Of a DNA stretch of 64,000 nucleotides, positions 18,277-26,563 are shown in pieces. A program made the translations under genes and the position numbers. How positions within the stretch are numbered: position 1 is the first letter of the stretch; each line of letters starts with the position of its first letter. The stretch comes from DASSKA01 sp963839365 (GTDB lineage: Bacteria; Actinomycetota; Actinomycetes; Propionibacteriales; Nocardioidaceae), in NCBI GenBank assembly GCA_963839365.1, contig CAWIUT010000003.1, forward strand, positions 545,472 through 609,471, read 5' to 3'. The notes under the pieces were generated by a model. That model saw only the letters and a program-made list of their open reading frames with translations, did not search any database and had not been told where the DNA came from.

Positions 18277-18756
18277 ATGACCACCCGGTCGAGGCCGCAC
18301 AGGCAGGCCACCGAAAGGCAGGCCGCACCCGCAGAGCAGACTGAGCGGATGACGGTGGCAAGACGTACGCAATTCCTGCCGCGCCACGCAACGCGCTCAC
18401 CGCTGCGGTGGCTGGCCGCCCTCACCCTGCTCACGACCGGCGCGACCCACATCCCGGTCACCCCCGAGCACCTTCACGAGGCCCCCTACATCGGTGCCCT
18501 GTTCCTCACCCTGACCGCCGTCACCTTCGTTCTCGCGCTGCTTCTGGTCGACACCGACCAGCCCCTGGTGTGGGCCGCCAGCGGCACTGTCTGTGCCCTT
18601 GCCGTGGGCGCCTACCTGCTCACACGCGCCATCGCGCTTCCCCAGATCGGCGACGACGTCGGCAACTGGCTCGAACCCCTAGGCATCGCCGCCCTCTGCG
18701 CCGAGACCGCCACGGTCCTTCTCACCCTGTACCGCCTGCGCTCCGGGCGTAGTTAG
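18277..18756 (+). CDS. four-helix membrane protein, unknown function
   Basis: 159 aa. ATGAGGAGACCACC precedes the ATG, a strong start. A basic 45-residue cytoplasmic leader is followed by four hydrophobic helices beginning near WLAALTLLTTGATHIPVTPE, IGALFLTLTAVTFVLALLLV, LVWAASGTVCALAVGAYLLT and LGIAALCAETATVLLTLYRL. The first helix carries a T-H-I-P-V-x-P-E-H-L motif that recurs in small actinobacterial membrane proteins of unknown role. Monocistronic. Confidence 0.65.
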   Translation: MTTRSRPHRQATERQAAPAEQTERMTVARRTQFLPRHATRSPLRWLAALTLLTTGATHIPVTPEHLHEAPYIGALFLTLTAVTFVLALLLVDTDQPLVWAASGTVCALAVGAYLLTRAIALPQIGDDVGNWLEPLGIAALCAETATVLLTLYRLRSGRS

Positions 18757-18872
18757 CCAGCCCCACGACGGTCCGGCCGCGCACCCGACGCACCAGCCAG
18801 CCGGCCCGACTGAACGCCTAGGCTCGCGTTGCGGCGCCAGAATCACCCGCTACGGGTGACGTCCCTAGGTTC

Positions 18873-19412
18873 ATGCCATCGCATGCCTGCAACCGCGTTG
18901 AAGAGAGGTGGTTGGCATGCCGTTGGATCGGCCATACGGTGACCGTAACCGGCGGCAAGCCGCTCCTCCTGCCAAAATCGGCCGCCTCCACGGCGTCGCT
19001 CGTCGCCAAGATCCTCTTGGGCGCCGCGGTGCCGGTCTTCGCATGGCGCAAGCGGACACAGCGAGAGTGCCCCGCGACGAAGTCGCGGTGGATGGCGAAG
19101 CTGGACAGTCGCAACTTCTTCGCTGCCATGGTACTCGGTTTCCTGCTTCTGCCCTGGCCGCTGGTCGCGGCCGGTGCAGTCACTGCAACGCCGGTGGACC
19201 TGGCGAATGCCTCGACGATTCTCACCTTGGCCGGATTCTGTGCCCTGGCGTCGTCCAGCCACCTGAGCCTGCAGGCCTACGTTGTGCGATCGTCGGACCG
19301 GGCGCAGGCCCGGCTCAACGATCTCAACGGAAGGATCAGCGTGCACCGCGTCCGGGTCTTGGTCACCCTCTCCGTGGCGGTCGGATTCTGGCTGATCGGA
19401 GCCAGCGCCTAA
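18873..19412 (+). CDS. GAP-family (lipid exporter type) membrane protein, probably 5'-truncated
   Basis: About 179 aa with three clear membrane helices; the last 100 residues (LDSRNFFAAMVLGFLLLPWP and later RAQARLNDLNGRISVHRVRV, LVTLSVAVGFWLIGAS) look like the C-terminal part of GAP-family proteins. Full-length GAP proteins have about six helices, and the region upstream of 18873 does not supply them in any frame, so this is probably the surviving 3' half. The first ~40 residues (MPSHACNRVEERWLACRWIG) do not look like real protein, so the start is uncertain. Confidence 0.45.
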   Translation: MPSHACNRVEERWLACRWIGHTVTVTGGKPLLLPKSAASTASLVAKILLGAAVPVFAWRKRTQRECPATKSRWMAKLDSRNFFAAMVLGFLLLPWPLVAAGAVTATPVDLANASTILTLAGFCALASSSHLSLQAYVVRSSDRAQARLNDLNGRISVHRVRVLVTLSVAVGFWLIGASA

Positions 19413-19994
19413 GCGGTTGCGGCTGAAGGCGAGGCGGTTCCCCGTTGCGCGGCAGACTCGCCTGAACCACTCTGGGGTCTAAGGGAGCCTCTGGTGCGTC
19501 CCGAATTCCGCGGCGTCTGAGTTTCTGGGTCGGTGCCTGACACCAGGACGTTCAGGTGGGACGTCCAGGCTATCCGGAGGAGTCCAGGCGCAGGGTCCTC
19601 GACCCGCTCACCGAAGGCAGAGGCGTCGCCGCGGGCCGCACGGCCTAGATGTCAGCGATCAGAGGATCTACAACTGCCCCCCCCGTAAGTCTTCCAGTCA
19701 TCCTTACCGAAGGAGAGCGTAAGGAGGCACAGCCTGCCAAGGGGGCTCCAACGCCCATCAGTACGCGTGCCAAGGCACGGAGGTGGCGGAACTCCCATCT
19801 CGGACCACGCGTCGCAGCCGGTGCGCAGGAGCAGGGTGTCGTCACGCTGTGCGCTCAGCTGGTGTCCTCCGGTCGGGCGGGTCGGAGCGAATGTGGCTTG
19901 CCCGGACCCGCAGACAGTCATCGACGCATAGCACGGGCCGGGCATCGTCTGGTTCGGCGGCGCAGGCGATTCGCAGGGAATTGGCCCTGCTTCG
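19413..19994. other. intergenic region without a recognisable gene
   Basis: Open frames exist on both strands but none resembles a known protein. The region leads into an IS630 transposase fragment and is probably insertion-sequence debris. Confidence 0.4.
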
Positions 19995-20178
19995 TGCAGG
20001 AGATCTGGTTCGGCATCGTCGAGCGCCAAACGATCCGCCGTGGCGCGTTCAAGTCCATCACAGAGCTGAACGCCAAGCTCCGCGCCTTCATCGACGGCTG
20101 GAACGACCGTTCGCACCCGTTCGTGTGGACAAGCCCGCCGACGAGATCCTCGCCAAGGCAAACCATCCAACAACTTAA
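19995..20178 (+). pseudogene. IS630-type transposase C-terminal fragment
   Basis: The frame EIWFGIVERQTIRRGAF, SITELNAKLRAFIDGWNDRS, HPFVWT continues after a one-base shift as KPADEILAKANHPTT. This is the end of an IS630 transposase: the catalytic Glu (here in IVERQ) and the final helix match the intact copy at 51.9-53.0 kb (NQVERFFAYV; KAWNDNPKPFIWTKTAEEIL) in pattern but not in sequence, so it derives from a different IS630 member. The N-terminal two thirds are gone. Confidence 0.65.
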
Positions 20179-20280
20179 TCCGCGCCAATAGTATACCCCG
20201 GTTCTCTTTCGTTTGATACGTTTAATAAGGCCACACGTCTTTCTTACCAAAGGCTCAGAATGGCTCGATAAGATAAGCGG

Positions 20281-21087
20281 ATGATTCCGAACGGTCAACA
20301 GGTGCTCCGCAAAGTGCCGGAAGTTACGATCTTCTTCTGGATCATCAAGCTGCTCACCACAGCAATGGGCGAATCGCTGTCCGATTACCTGGTATTCACC
20401 TATAACCCGTACGTGGTAGTGCTGGCGGGCTTCGCCTGTTTCGCGGTAGCCCTCCTCCTGCAGCTCGCCGTTCGGACCTACATTCCCTGGGTCTACTGGC
20501 TCGCAGTATTGATGGTGGCGGTATTCGGCACTATGGCCGCGGACGTGACCCACGTCGTCCTGGGCGTTCCCTACGCGGTCTCGACCCCGATATTCGCGCT
20601 TGCGCTGGCCGCCGTCCTTTACCTGTGGGAACGTACCGAAGGCACGCTGTCGATCCACACCATCACCACACCTCGACGAGAGCTGTTCTACTGGGCGACC
20701 GTGCTCGCGACGTTCGCACTCGGCACCGCCGCCGGCGACATGGCCGCATACTCTGCCAATCTTGGCTTCCTGATGGCCGGAGTAGTCTTCGCGGTGATTT
20801 TCGCTCTCCCCGGCTTCGGGTACAAAGTGCTGAGGTGGAATGAAGTCTTTGCTTTCTGGTTCGCCTATATCATGACTCGCCCGCTTGGCGCCTCGTTTGC
20901 TGACTGGACCGGCAAGTCGCCCACCGTCGGAGGACTGGGCTGGGGCGATGGCCCCGTAGCGGCATGCCTCGGCGTGCTTATCGTTGTGTTCGTGGGCTAC
21001 CTATCGGTGACCAAGAGGGACAACTCACAGGCACGCTCCTCGGCGGTCAAGCGCTCTTCGTCCCTCCCTGGGCGAGCGCGGCCTTGA
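20281..21087 (+). CDS. COG4705/DUF347-type multi-pass membrane protein
   Basis: 268 aa, seven or eight membrane helices. The opening KVPEVTIFFWIIKLLTTAMG, ESLSDYLV is the DUF347 repeat; two weaker repeats follow (RRELFYWATVLATFALGTAA; WNEVFAFWFAYIMTRPLGAS). Members of COG4705 have no settled function. The upstream 90 bases (20190-20280) are distinctly AT-rich for this genome and contain TTGATAC and TTTAATAAGG, a plausible promoter. No strong ribosome-binding site precedes the ATG. The last 40 bases are overlapped by a small antisense frame. Confidence 0.75.
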   Translation: MIPNGQQVLRKVPEVTIFFWIIKLLTTAMGESLSDYLVFTYNPYVVVLAGFACFAVALLLQLAVRTYIPWVYWLAVLMVAVFGTMAADVTHVVLGVPYAVSTPIFALALAAVLYLWERTEGTLSIHTITTPRRELFYWATVLATFALGTAAGDMAAYSANLGFLMAGVVFAVIFALPGFGYKVLRWNEVFAFWFAYIMTRPLGASFADWTGKSPTVGGLGWGDGPVAACLGVLIVVFVGYLSVTKRDNSQARSSAVKRSSSLPGRARP

Positions 21088-21172
21088 CCCGACGCCGCAG
21101 CTCGCGCTCCACCTCCAGGCGGTCAAAGGGTCCCTCCCTCGTGTCGAGGTCCTGGTCGTAGGCGAACGGCAC
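21047..21172 (-). CDS. possible 41-aa protein downstream of the FAD oxidoreductase
   Basis: A GTG at 21172 opens a short frame: VPFAYDQDLDTREGPFDRLE, VERELRRRVKAALAQGGTKS, A. Composition (acidic first half, amphipathic basic helix second half) is protein-like and the frame is open upstream to the end of the oxidoreductase gene on the same strand. It could be a small real protein of the operon or the tail of a lost gene. It overlaps the 3' end of the COG4705 gene on the other strand. Confidence 0.3.
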   Translation of the reverse strand: MPFAYDQDLDTREGPFDRLEVERELRRRVKAALAQGGTKSA

Positions 21173-21240
21173 GGCAGCAACGCCCTGGCCTGGTCCTGGC
21201 TGTGTTACTGAGCTTGACGACCTGGCCGGTTGCGCACGTA

Positions 21241-22785
21241 CTACACCGCTCCGTCAACGGTGCGGTGAGCCTGGGCACGGATCCCCGTCGCCGGCGTGTC
21301 AGGCTGCCCCGAAGCCGGCCCAGTGGGCCCGCGAGGGTCGCTCAGGTAGCAGTGTGGACCGAGGATGGCTCCCCTCGTCAGCAACAGGTGTTGGATGTAG
21401 GCGACTTCCACGTCCGCGGCGGCTACGTGGCGCGTGGCCGCCAGTGCCGAGGCCAGGCCGGCCGCTTCGCCGGTTGCGAAGCAGGTCGCGGTGATCCGTG
21501 CCGAGCCGTTGGCCTCGTGGGTGGTTGAGATGCATCGCCCAGCCACCAGCAGGTTGTCGAGGTTCGTGACGACAAGACACCGGTAGGGGATGTCGTAGGC
21601 GAGAGCGATCTGCTCGGTGTGCGAGAGCGATGGTTGGTCCGCGGCGTGGATGTCGATGGGGAAGGCAGCCTGGGCGATGGCGTCGGGAAATCTCCGTGCA
21701 CTGCGGACGTCGTCCTTGGTCAGGGTGTAGTGGCCGACGATGCGTCGCGACTCACGAATCCCAATGCGATCCGCAGTGTCGGCGACGTAGACATGCGTGC
21801 ATCCCGGGACTGCGCTGCGGAACCAGCGAGCGAACTCCAGCACCTGCGTGGCCAGCGCGGGAAACAGCTGTCCCTCGTCCGTCCCCGCCTCGCCGGCGGG
21901 CACCCGCGTCACATTGACGACGGCTTCCCCGCGCTGTGGCCAACCGGCAAGATGCAGCTCTGTCCGACGCAGCGACAACAAGCCTGAGTCATGGCCAGAT
22001 CGCAGGAGCGCGCCGAAGCCCCAGAGATTGACGTGCTCGTCGGTAGCCTGGCCAACCACGCTTCCGTTCCGGAAGTCCTCCGGATGGTTAGCCGCATAGT
22101 CCAGCAGGGCTGCGAAGTCGATGCCTCCCAGTCTGAACAGGAGCGAGGCCGGTTGGGTCGTCCCCACGGCGTCGTCGTGCTCTCGGGCGCCCGCCAGGTG
22201 CGCGACGACGGCATCACCGCTGCAGTCGACGACGACGCGAGGCTCGACCTGGCAGCGCCCGCGAGAGGTCTCGACGCCGACGCGGCGAATGCGCTCGTCT
22301 TCAACGCCAGCTGCTGCGACCCGCGCGTTCAGCCAGACTCGCACCCCGGCTCGGTCCAGCAGCACCGCCTCGGCAAGGGCCAGCTCGGCGTGGTTGACCG
22401 GTGTGCGGGTCGCCGTGTAGCCCACGTCGTCTCGGATGTGCCCAGGCGTGCCACCGTAGTCGGCGAGCAGATCGACGAGACGCTGGGCAAATCCGCCGAT
22501 CACCTGGCTCCCGGCTGCGTCGTGGAACCCGGCACTGTGCTCGAGGAGCTGCCAGGCCAGGGTGCCACCGACATGGCCGCTGGCTTCCACCAGGAGGGTG
22601 ATCGCGCCCATCTCGGCGGCGGCGCAGGCCGCCGCCACCCCTGCGGACCCTGCGCCGACGACCAGGACATCAACCTGCTCGGTCTCGAGCTGGTCTTCTG
22701 CCTCGACGTGGCCACCCTGGTTTGCCGAGGGCCGCGCGCCGGTCTTGCCGGGCCGGGAAGGGCGATGTGGAAGCTCAGCGGCCAT
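21241..22785 (-). CDS. FAD-dependent oxidoreductase
   Basis: 514 aa. After a 36-residue polar leader, VDVLVVGAGSAGVAAACAAA is the Rossmann dinucleotide motif and TLLVEASGHVGGTLAW the flavin-contacting segment. The distal C-terminal FAD motif is LDNLLVAGRCISTTHEANGS, as in the FAD_oxidored (PF12831) group, whose members often dehydrogenate unusual carbohydrate or acid substrates. Downstream of the MFS gene by 10 bases on the same strand, and under the same operator, so it probably acts on the transported compound. The start at 22785 lacks a clear ribosome-binding site, so a later start inside the polar leader is possible. Confidence 0.85.
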   Translation of the reverse strand: MAAELPHRPSRPGKTGARPSANQGGHVEAEDQLETEQVDVLVVGAGSAGVAAACAAAEMGAITLLVEASGHVGGTLAWQLLEHSAGFHDAAGSQVIGGFAQRLVDLLADYGGTPGHIRDDVGYTATRTPVNHAELALAEAVLLDRAGVRVWLNARVAAAGVEDERIRRVGVETSRGRCQVEPRVVVDCSGDAVVAHLAGAREHDDAVGTTQPASLLFRLGGIDFAALLDYAANHPEDFRNGSVVGQATDEHVNLWGFGALLRSGHDSGLLSLRRTELHLAGWPQRGEAVVNVTRVPAGEAGTDEGQLFPALATQVLEFARWFRSAVPGCTHVYVADTADRIGIRESRRIVGHYTLTKDDVRSARRFPDAIAQAAFPIDIHAADQPSLSHTEQIALAYDIPYRCLVVTNLDNLLVAGRCISTTHEANGSARITATCFATGEAAGLASALAATRHVAAADVEVAYIQHLLLTRGAILGPHCYLSDPRGPTGPASGQPDTPATGIRAQAHRTVDGAV

Positions 22786-22795
22786 GCCCGGTCGC

Positions 22796-24142
22796 CTAGA
22801 GATCCATCTGTCGACGCAGGACGACGGCGTACATCGTTGCCGAGACCAGCAGCAGGATCGCCGTGACCGTCAGCGCGACCGGGAAGCCGCCGAAGTGGTC
22901 GACGATGACTCCGGTCACGATGGGAGCGCAGGCACCGCCGAGGAATCCGCCGAAGTTCTGGATGCTGCCGATCGACGCCACGAGCTTGGGGGTCTTAACC
23001 ACGGCCGTGGCAAGCGCCCAGTAGGGGCCGGAGCTCAGGCTGTAGGTGAACATGCCGACGGTGAGCAGGGCGACCGCGACGGTCGGACCGTGGCTGGCCA
23101 CGGTGGCGAACAGCGCCAGCGCGGTGAGGAGGGCGCCGCTGGCGATGGTGTACTTGCGGGCGCGGATGGGGTCCATGCCCCGGTCGATGAGCTTGTCGGA
23201 GATGCGCCCTCCCAGCAGGACCGCGACCGCGCCGGCGATGTAGGGCAGGGCCGCCAGCAGCCCGGCGCGGTTGATCGTGAAGTGCTGAGCCTGCTCCAGG
23301 TACGTCGGCAACCAACTGATGTAGAACCAGAAGACGTACTGCAGGCAGAAGCCACCCACTACCATCGCCCACGTCGTTCCGTGCGCGAAGAGGCTGAGCC
23401 ACTCGCGGTTGGTCGCCTTCTCAGGCTCGGCGACCGACTCCTTGTCGCGCGCCAGCTGTCCAGAACGGATGTAGGCCAACTCCTCGGCGCTCAGCCACCG
23501 GCTGTGCTCCGGCTGGCGGTACACGACCAGCCACCCGACCAGCGCGACGAAGCCCAACAGGCCCATGACCACGAACATCATCTGCCAGCCGAACGCCAGC
23601 ATCAGGGCCGTTGAGATGGGCGGGGCGATGGCCAAGCCCACCTGAGTAGCCGCGATGTAGACGCTGGTGGCTGCTGCCTTCTCGCGGTCGGGGAACCAAG
23701 CATCGGTGGCTTTCAGAGCAGCGGGGAACATGGGCGCCTCAGTGACGCCCAGGGCCGAGCGGAGCCCGATGAAGGCACCCATGGAGCGCGCGAAACCGGT
23801 GAGGATCGCGACGATCGACCAGCCACCGATGGCGAACGTCATCAGCGCCCGCGCGCCGAACTTGTCGATCGCCCACCCCGTCGGCAGGTTCATGATCGCG
23901 TAGGGCCACACGAACGCCGAGAGCACCACGCCCATCTGCGTGGCACTGAAGCCGAGGTCCTTGCTGATGAGAGGCGCGGCGACCGAGAGGTTGCCGCGAT
24001 CCAGGTAGTTGGTGATGGTGGCTACGGTGATGACGCCGATGATCACCCACCGAAGGTTCTTGCCTCGGGGAGGGGAAACCGGCCTCACTTCGGGCTCGCT
24101 GAGCTCACCCGCCCTCATCGCCATCGCGTCGGGCTGCTGCAT
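22796..24142 (-). CDS. MFS transporter, anion:cation symporter (ACS) type
   Basis: 448 aa from the ATG at 24142, chosen because AAAGGAGTTTCCCGTT precedes it. Twelve helices are evident. The motif TITNYLDRGNLSVAAPLISK at the first helix and GWAIDKFGARALMTFAIGGW between helices 2 and 3 are typical of the ACS family (hexuronate, galactonate, tartrate and related organic-anion carriers). The arrangement with aldolase, kinase and oxidoreductase genes suggests uptake of a sugar acid or polyol-derived acid; the substrate is not deducible. It is transcribed away from the aldolase gene across a region holding two LacI-type operators. Confidence 0.88.
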   Translation of the reverse strand: MQQPDAMAMRAGELSEPEVRPVSPPRGKNLRWVIIGVITVATITNYLDRGNLSVAAPLISKDLGFSATQMGVVLSAFVWPYAIMNLPTGWAIDKFGARALMTFAIGGWSIVAILTGFARSMGAFIGLRSALGVTEAPMFPAALKATDAWFPDREKAAATSVYIAATQVGLAIAPPISTALMLAFGWQMMFVVMGLLGFVALVGWLVVYRQPEHSRWLSAEELAYIRSGQLARDKESVAEPEKATNREWLSLFAHGTTWAMVVGGFCLQYVFWFYISWLPTYLEQAQHFTINRAGLLAALPYIAGAVAVLLGGRISDKLIDRGMDPIRARKYTIASGALLTALALFATVASHGPTVAVALLTVGMFTYSLSSGPYWALATAVVKTPKLVASIGSIQNFGGFLGGACAPIVTGVIVDHFGGFPVALTVTAILLLVSATMYAVVLRRQMDL

Positions 24143-24231
24143 AACGGGAAACTCCTTTTGCGGGGTTGTCACGCGCGGGTATGGCGCCAACGAGGCGTTG
24201 GATGCACTGCCGTGACCGCGACTCGGTCGTA

Positions 24232-24245
24232 TGTCACCGGTGACA
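24232..24245. promoter_or_regulatory. LacI-type operator, copy 1
   Basis: A perfect 14-bp palindrome, TGTCACCGGTGACA, 90 bases upstream of the MFS start. The central CG step and even symmetry are typical of LacI/GalR operators. The same 14 bases recur at 24445, and a LacI-family gene lies in the adjacent operon. Confidence 0.8.
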
Positions 24246-24444
24246 CGCCACTGTCCACAACCACTCGAACGGTGTCAAGAGCCGAAGCCGAGGAAAATAC
24301 GAACGCCAGCCGAATTTCAGTTAAAGGCTCGCCGTCTCCCCGCATATCCCGGCTCGGTCGCGTCCCCCTCGCCAGCAGTCCCCTGGCTCAGGTTCGTCTT
24401 GAGCCGTTGACAATAGCCGCCGGGACCCTCACGATGGCTGTCAA

Positions 24445-24458
24445 TGTCACCGGTGACA
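24445..24458. promoter_or_regulatory. LacI-type operator, copy 2
   Basis: Second identical TGTCACCGGTGACA palindrome, 72 bases upstream of the aldolase start and 213 bases from copy 1, close to 20 helical turns. Spacing near an integral number of turns would allow a looped repressor tetramer. Each copy sits near one of the two divergent promoters. Confidence 0.8.
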
Positions 24459-24529
24459 TCGGCACTGGAGCGCTATGCACCGCTTGAGCCGGCCTACGAC
24501 CCTGTGACCATCCCCTGGAAAGGACCGAT

Positions 24530-25420
24530 ATGACTTTGGATCTCCACGGCATCGTCCCGCCGCTGGTGACACCATTCGACGCCGACGAGAATGTCGACGA
24601 GGACGCCCTGCGCGCAGAAGTGCGCTACCACCTCGATCTTGGCGTGCACGGGCTCTGCATCAGCGGCAGCACCGGTGACGGCCAGATGCTCAGTGTCGAG
24701 GACTCCGCGAAGGTCGCCTCGGCAGCGGTGAAGGAAGCCGCCGGCGCCGTCCCGGTGATCTCGGGCATCATCCGCGACTCCACCGCCGAGGTCATCCGCT
24801 ACGGGCAGGCCCTGAAGGAAACGGGCGTCGACGCGCTGCAGGTGACCCCGGTGCACTATCTGTTCCAGCCGGATGAGCACCACACGATCGAGTACTACCG
24901 GCGGATCACCGAGGCGACCGAGCTGCCGGTGATCATCTACAACGTCATCCCGTATGCACTCATACCGGCCACGACCGTCGCGCGCATTCTGGACGAGGTG
25001 CCGAACGTGGTGGCGGTCAAGCAGTCCGGAGGCAACATCCATCAGCTCGCGGATCTGCTGTACTACGCCCCGGCCGGTGGCAAGGTATTTACGGCGGTCG
25101 ACGACCTCCTCTACCCGGCCTACCTGCTGGGAGCCCAGGGGGCCATCAGCGCCACCCTCACGGTCGCACCACAGCTCTGCCTCGAACAATGGGACGCGGT
25201 GCAGGCCGGTGACCATGCGAAGGCACTTGAGGTTCACAACAAGCTGCTGCCGATCTGGCGATCCATCGACGGCCCGAACATGACCGTACGGATCAAGGCC
25301 GCCCTGGAAATGCAGGGCCGCAACGGCGGACACGGTCGCAGCCCCCTGACCCCGGTGAGCGCTGCGGAACGCAGCGTCATCCACGGCGCGCTGCAAAAGG
25401 CGGGGCTGGTCTCCCCCTGA
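24530..25420 (+). CDS. DapA-family class I aldolase/lyase
   Basis: 296 aa TIM barrel of the dihydrodipicolinate synthase/N-acetylneuraminate lyase superfamily. The substrate loop is GLCISGSTGDGQMLSVEDSA; the catalytic Tyr is in LPVIIYNVIPYALI and the Schiff-base Lys in NVVAVKQSGGNIHQL. GGAAAGGACCG precedes the ATG. True DapA is unlikely, because the gene sits in a LacI-controlled catabolic locus with a transporter and a DhaK/DhaL-type kinase; a 2-keto-3-deoxy sugar-acid aldolase or dehydratase is more probable. Substrate unknown. Confidence 0.88.
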   Translation: MTLDLHGIVPPLVTPFDADENVDEDALRAEVRYHLDLGVHGLCISGSTGDGQMLSVEDSAKVASAAVKEAAGAVPVISGIIRDSTAEVIRYGQALKETGVDALQVTPVHYLFQPDEHHTIEYYRRITEATELPVIIYNVIPYALIPATTVARILDEVPNVVAVKQSGGNIHQLADLLYYAPAGGKVFTAVDDLLYPAYLLGAQGAISATLTVAPQLCLEQWDAVQAGDHAKALEVHNKLLPIWRSIDGPNMTVRIKAALEMQGRNGGHGRSPLTPVSAAERSVIHGALQKAGLVSP

Positions 25421-25501
25421 GAATGGTGCCGTCCGGTCGGCCCACAACTGGCCGGACGGCACTGCAGTCGGATGGCCCACGACACAGCAGAAGGAGAGTC
25501 A

Positions 25502-26563
25502 GTGACCAGCATCCGCGATGTCGCCCAGCGAGCGGGCGTGTCAACAGCGACCGTCGCACGCGTCCTCTCGGGACAGACCCCGGTCAGCGACCAGCTGGCC
25601 AGCCGGGTCCGGGATGCCATCGCCGAGCTCCGCTACGTTCCAAACGGCGTCGCCCGCAGCCTCTCCCGCGGCCAGACGCGACTCCTCGGGTTGCTAGTCT
25701 CCGACATCGCCAACCCCTTCGTCGCCCAGGTCGCCCGAGGCCTGGAGGACGAGGCCGCCAAGCACGGCTACCACGTGTTGGTCGGGAGCTCCGACTTCGA
25801 CCCCGACCGAGAAACCCAGTTGTTGGGGTCGTTCGCCGCCCGCACCGTCAACGCGGTCGCGCTCTTGTCCGCGCGTGGGGCCACTCCGGCCATGGAGCAG
25901 CTCATCAATACCGGGATGCCCCTCGTGTTCGTCGACAGGCGACCCAGCGACGAGGTGAACGCCCCGGTCATCCGCACCGACAACGAGGCAGCCGCCCACA
26001 ACGCGGTCCGCTATCTCATCGAGCTGGGCCACACGGATCTTGCCATGATCTCCGGTCCCGCGACCCTGCCCACCGCGTCCAAGCGGGTGCACGGATTCCG
26101 CACCGCCCTATCGGAAGCAGGATTGACGCTTCGCGACGATTGCCTCCGCCAGGGCTTCCTCGGCATCGAAGGCGGGCGCCAGGGGATGCGCGAAATCCTC
26201 GCTCTCAAGCGTCGCCCTACCGCGGTCTTCTCCTTCAACAACCTGCTCACCGTCGGCGCCTTGGGCGCCCTTCGGGACGCCCACGTCTCGGTGCCCGATG
26301 ACCTCTCCCTGATCACTTTCGACGACATGGACCTCTTCCCCTTCGTCGACCCCCCGATCACGGCCATCGCGCAGCCCGCGTACCGGGTCGGGGTGGAGGC
26401 TGGCCGTGCCCTCTTCGGGCTGCTGTCCGGCGACGCTTTCGTCCCGCGAGAGATCGTCTTGCCGACCGAATTTCGGCAACGATCCTCGTGCGCACCTCCC
26501 TCCGGCCTCGGAAAGGAAGACCATCATCAAGAAGCTTTTGAACGACCCGAACCAGTTCGTTGA
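25502..26563 (+). CDS. LacI-family transcriptional regulator
   Basis: 353 aa from the GTG at 25502, placed by AGAAGGAGAGTCA just upstream. The N-terminus has the LacI helix-turn-helix (SIRDVAQRAGVSTATVARVL) and hinge helix (YVPNGVARSLSRGQTR). The sugar-binding core runs from LLGLLVSDIANPFVAQVARG to LSLITFDDMDLFPFVDPPIT. The likely targets are the two identical palindromes in the divergent MFS/aldolase promoter region. The family logic is repression relieved by a pathway metabolite. The last 41 bases overlap the probable start of the DhaK-like gene, so translation is coupled. The final 20 residues look unlike other LacI tails, suggesting a drifted stop. Confidence 0.9.
   Translation: MTSIRDVAQRAGVSTATVARVLSGQTPVSDQLASRVRDAIAELRYVPNGVARSLSRGQTRLLGLLVSDIANPFVAQVARGLEDEAAKHGYHVLVGSSDFDPDRETQLLGSFAARTVNAVALLSARGATPAMEQLINTGMPLVFVDRRPSDEVNAPVIRTDNEAAAHNAVRYLIELGHTDLAMISGPATLPTASKRVHGFRTALSEAGLTLRDDCLRQGFLGIEGGRQGMREILALKRRPTAVFSFNNLLTVGALGALRDAHVSVPDDLSLITFDDMDLFPFVDPPITAIAQPAYRVGVEAGRALFGLLSGDAFVPREIVLPTEFRQRSSCAPPSGLGKEDHHQEAFERPEPVR

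Noticed and set aside
24530..25420. True dihydrodipicolinate synthase (lysine biosynthesis)
   Set aside because: The locus is a LacI-controlled catabolic operon with a transporter and kinase, so a lysine-pathway DapA is unlikely.
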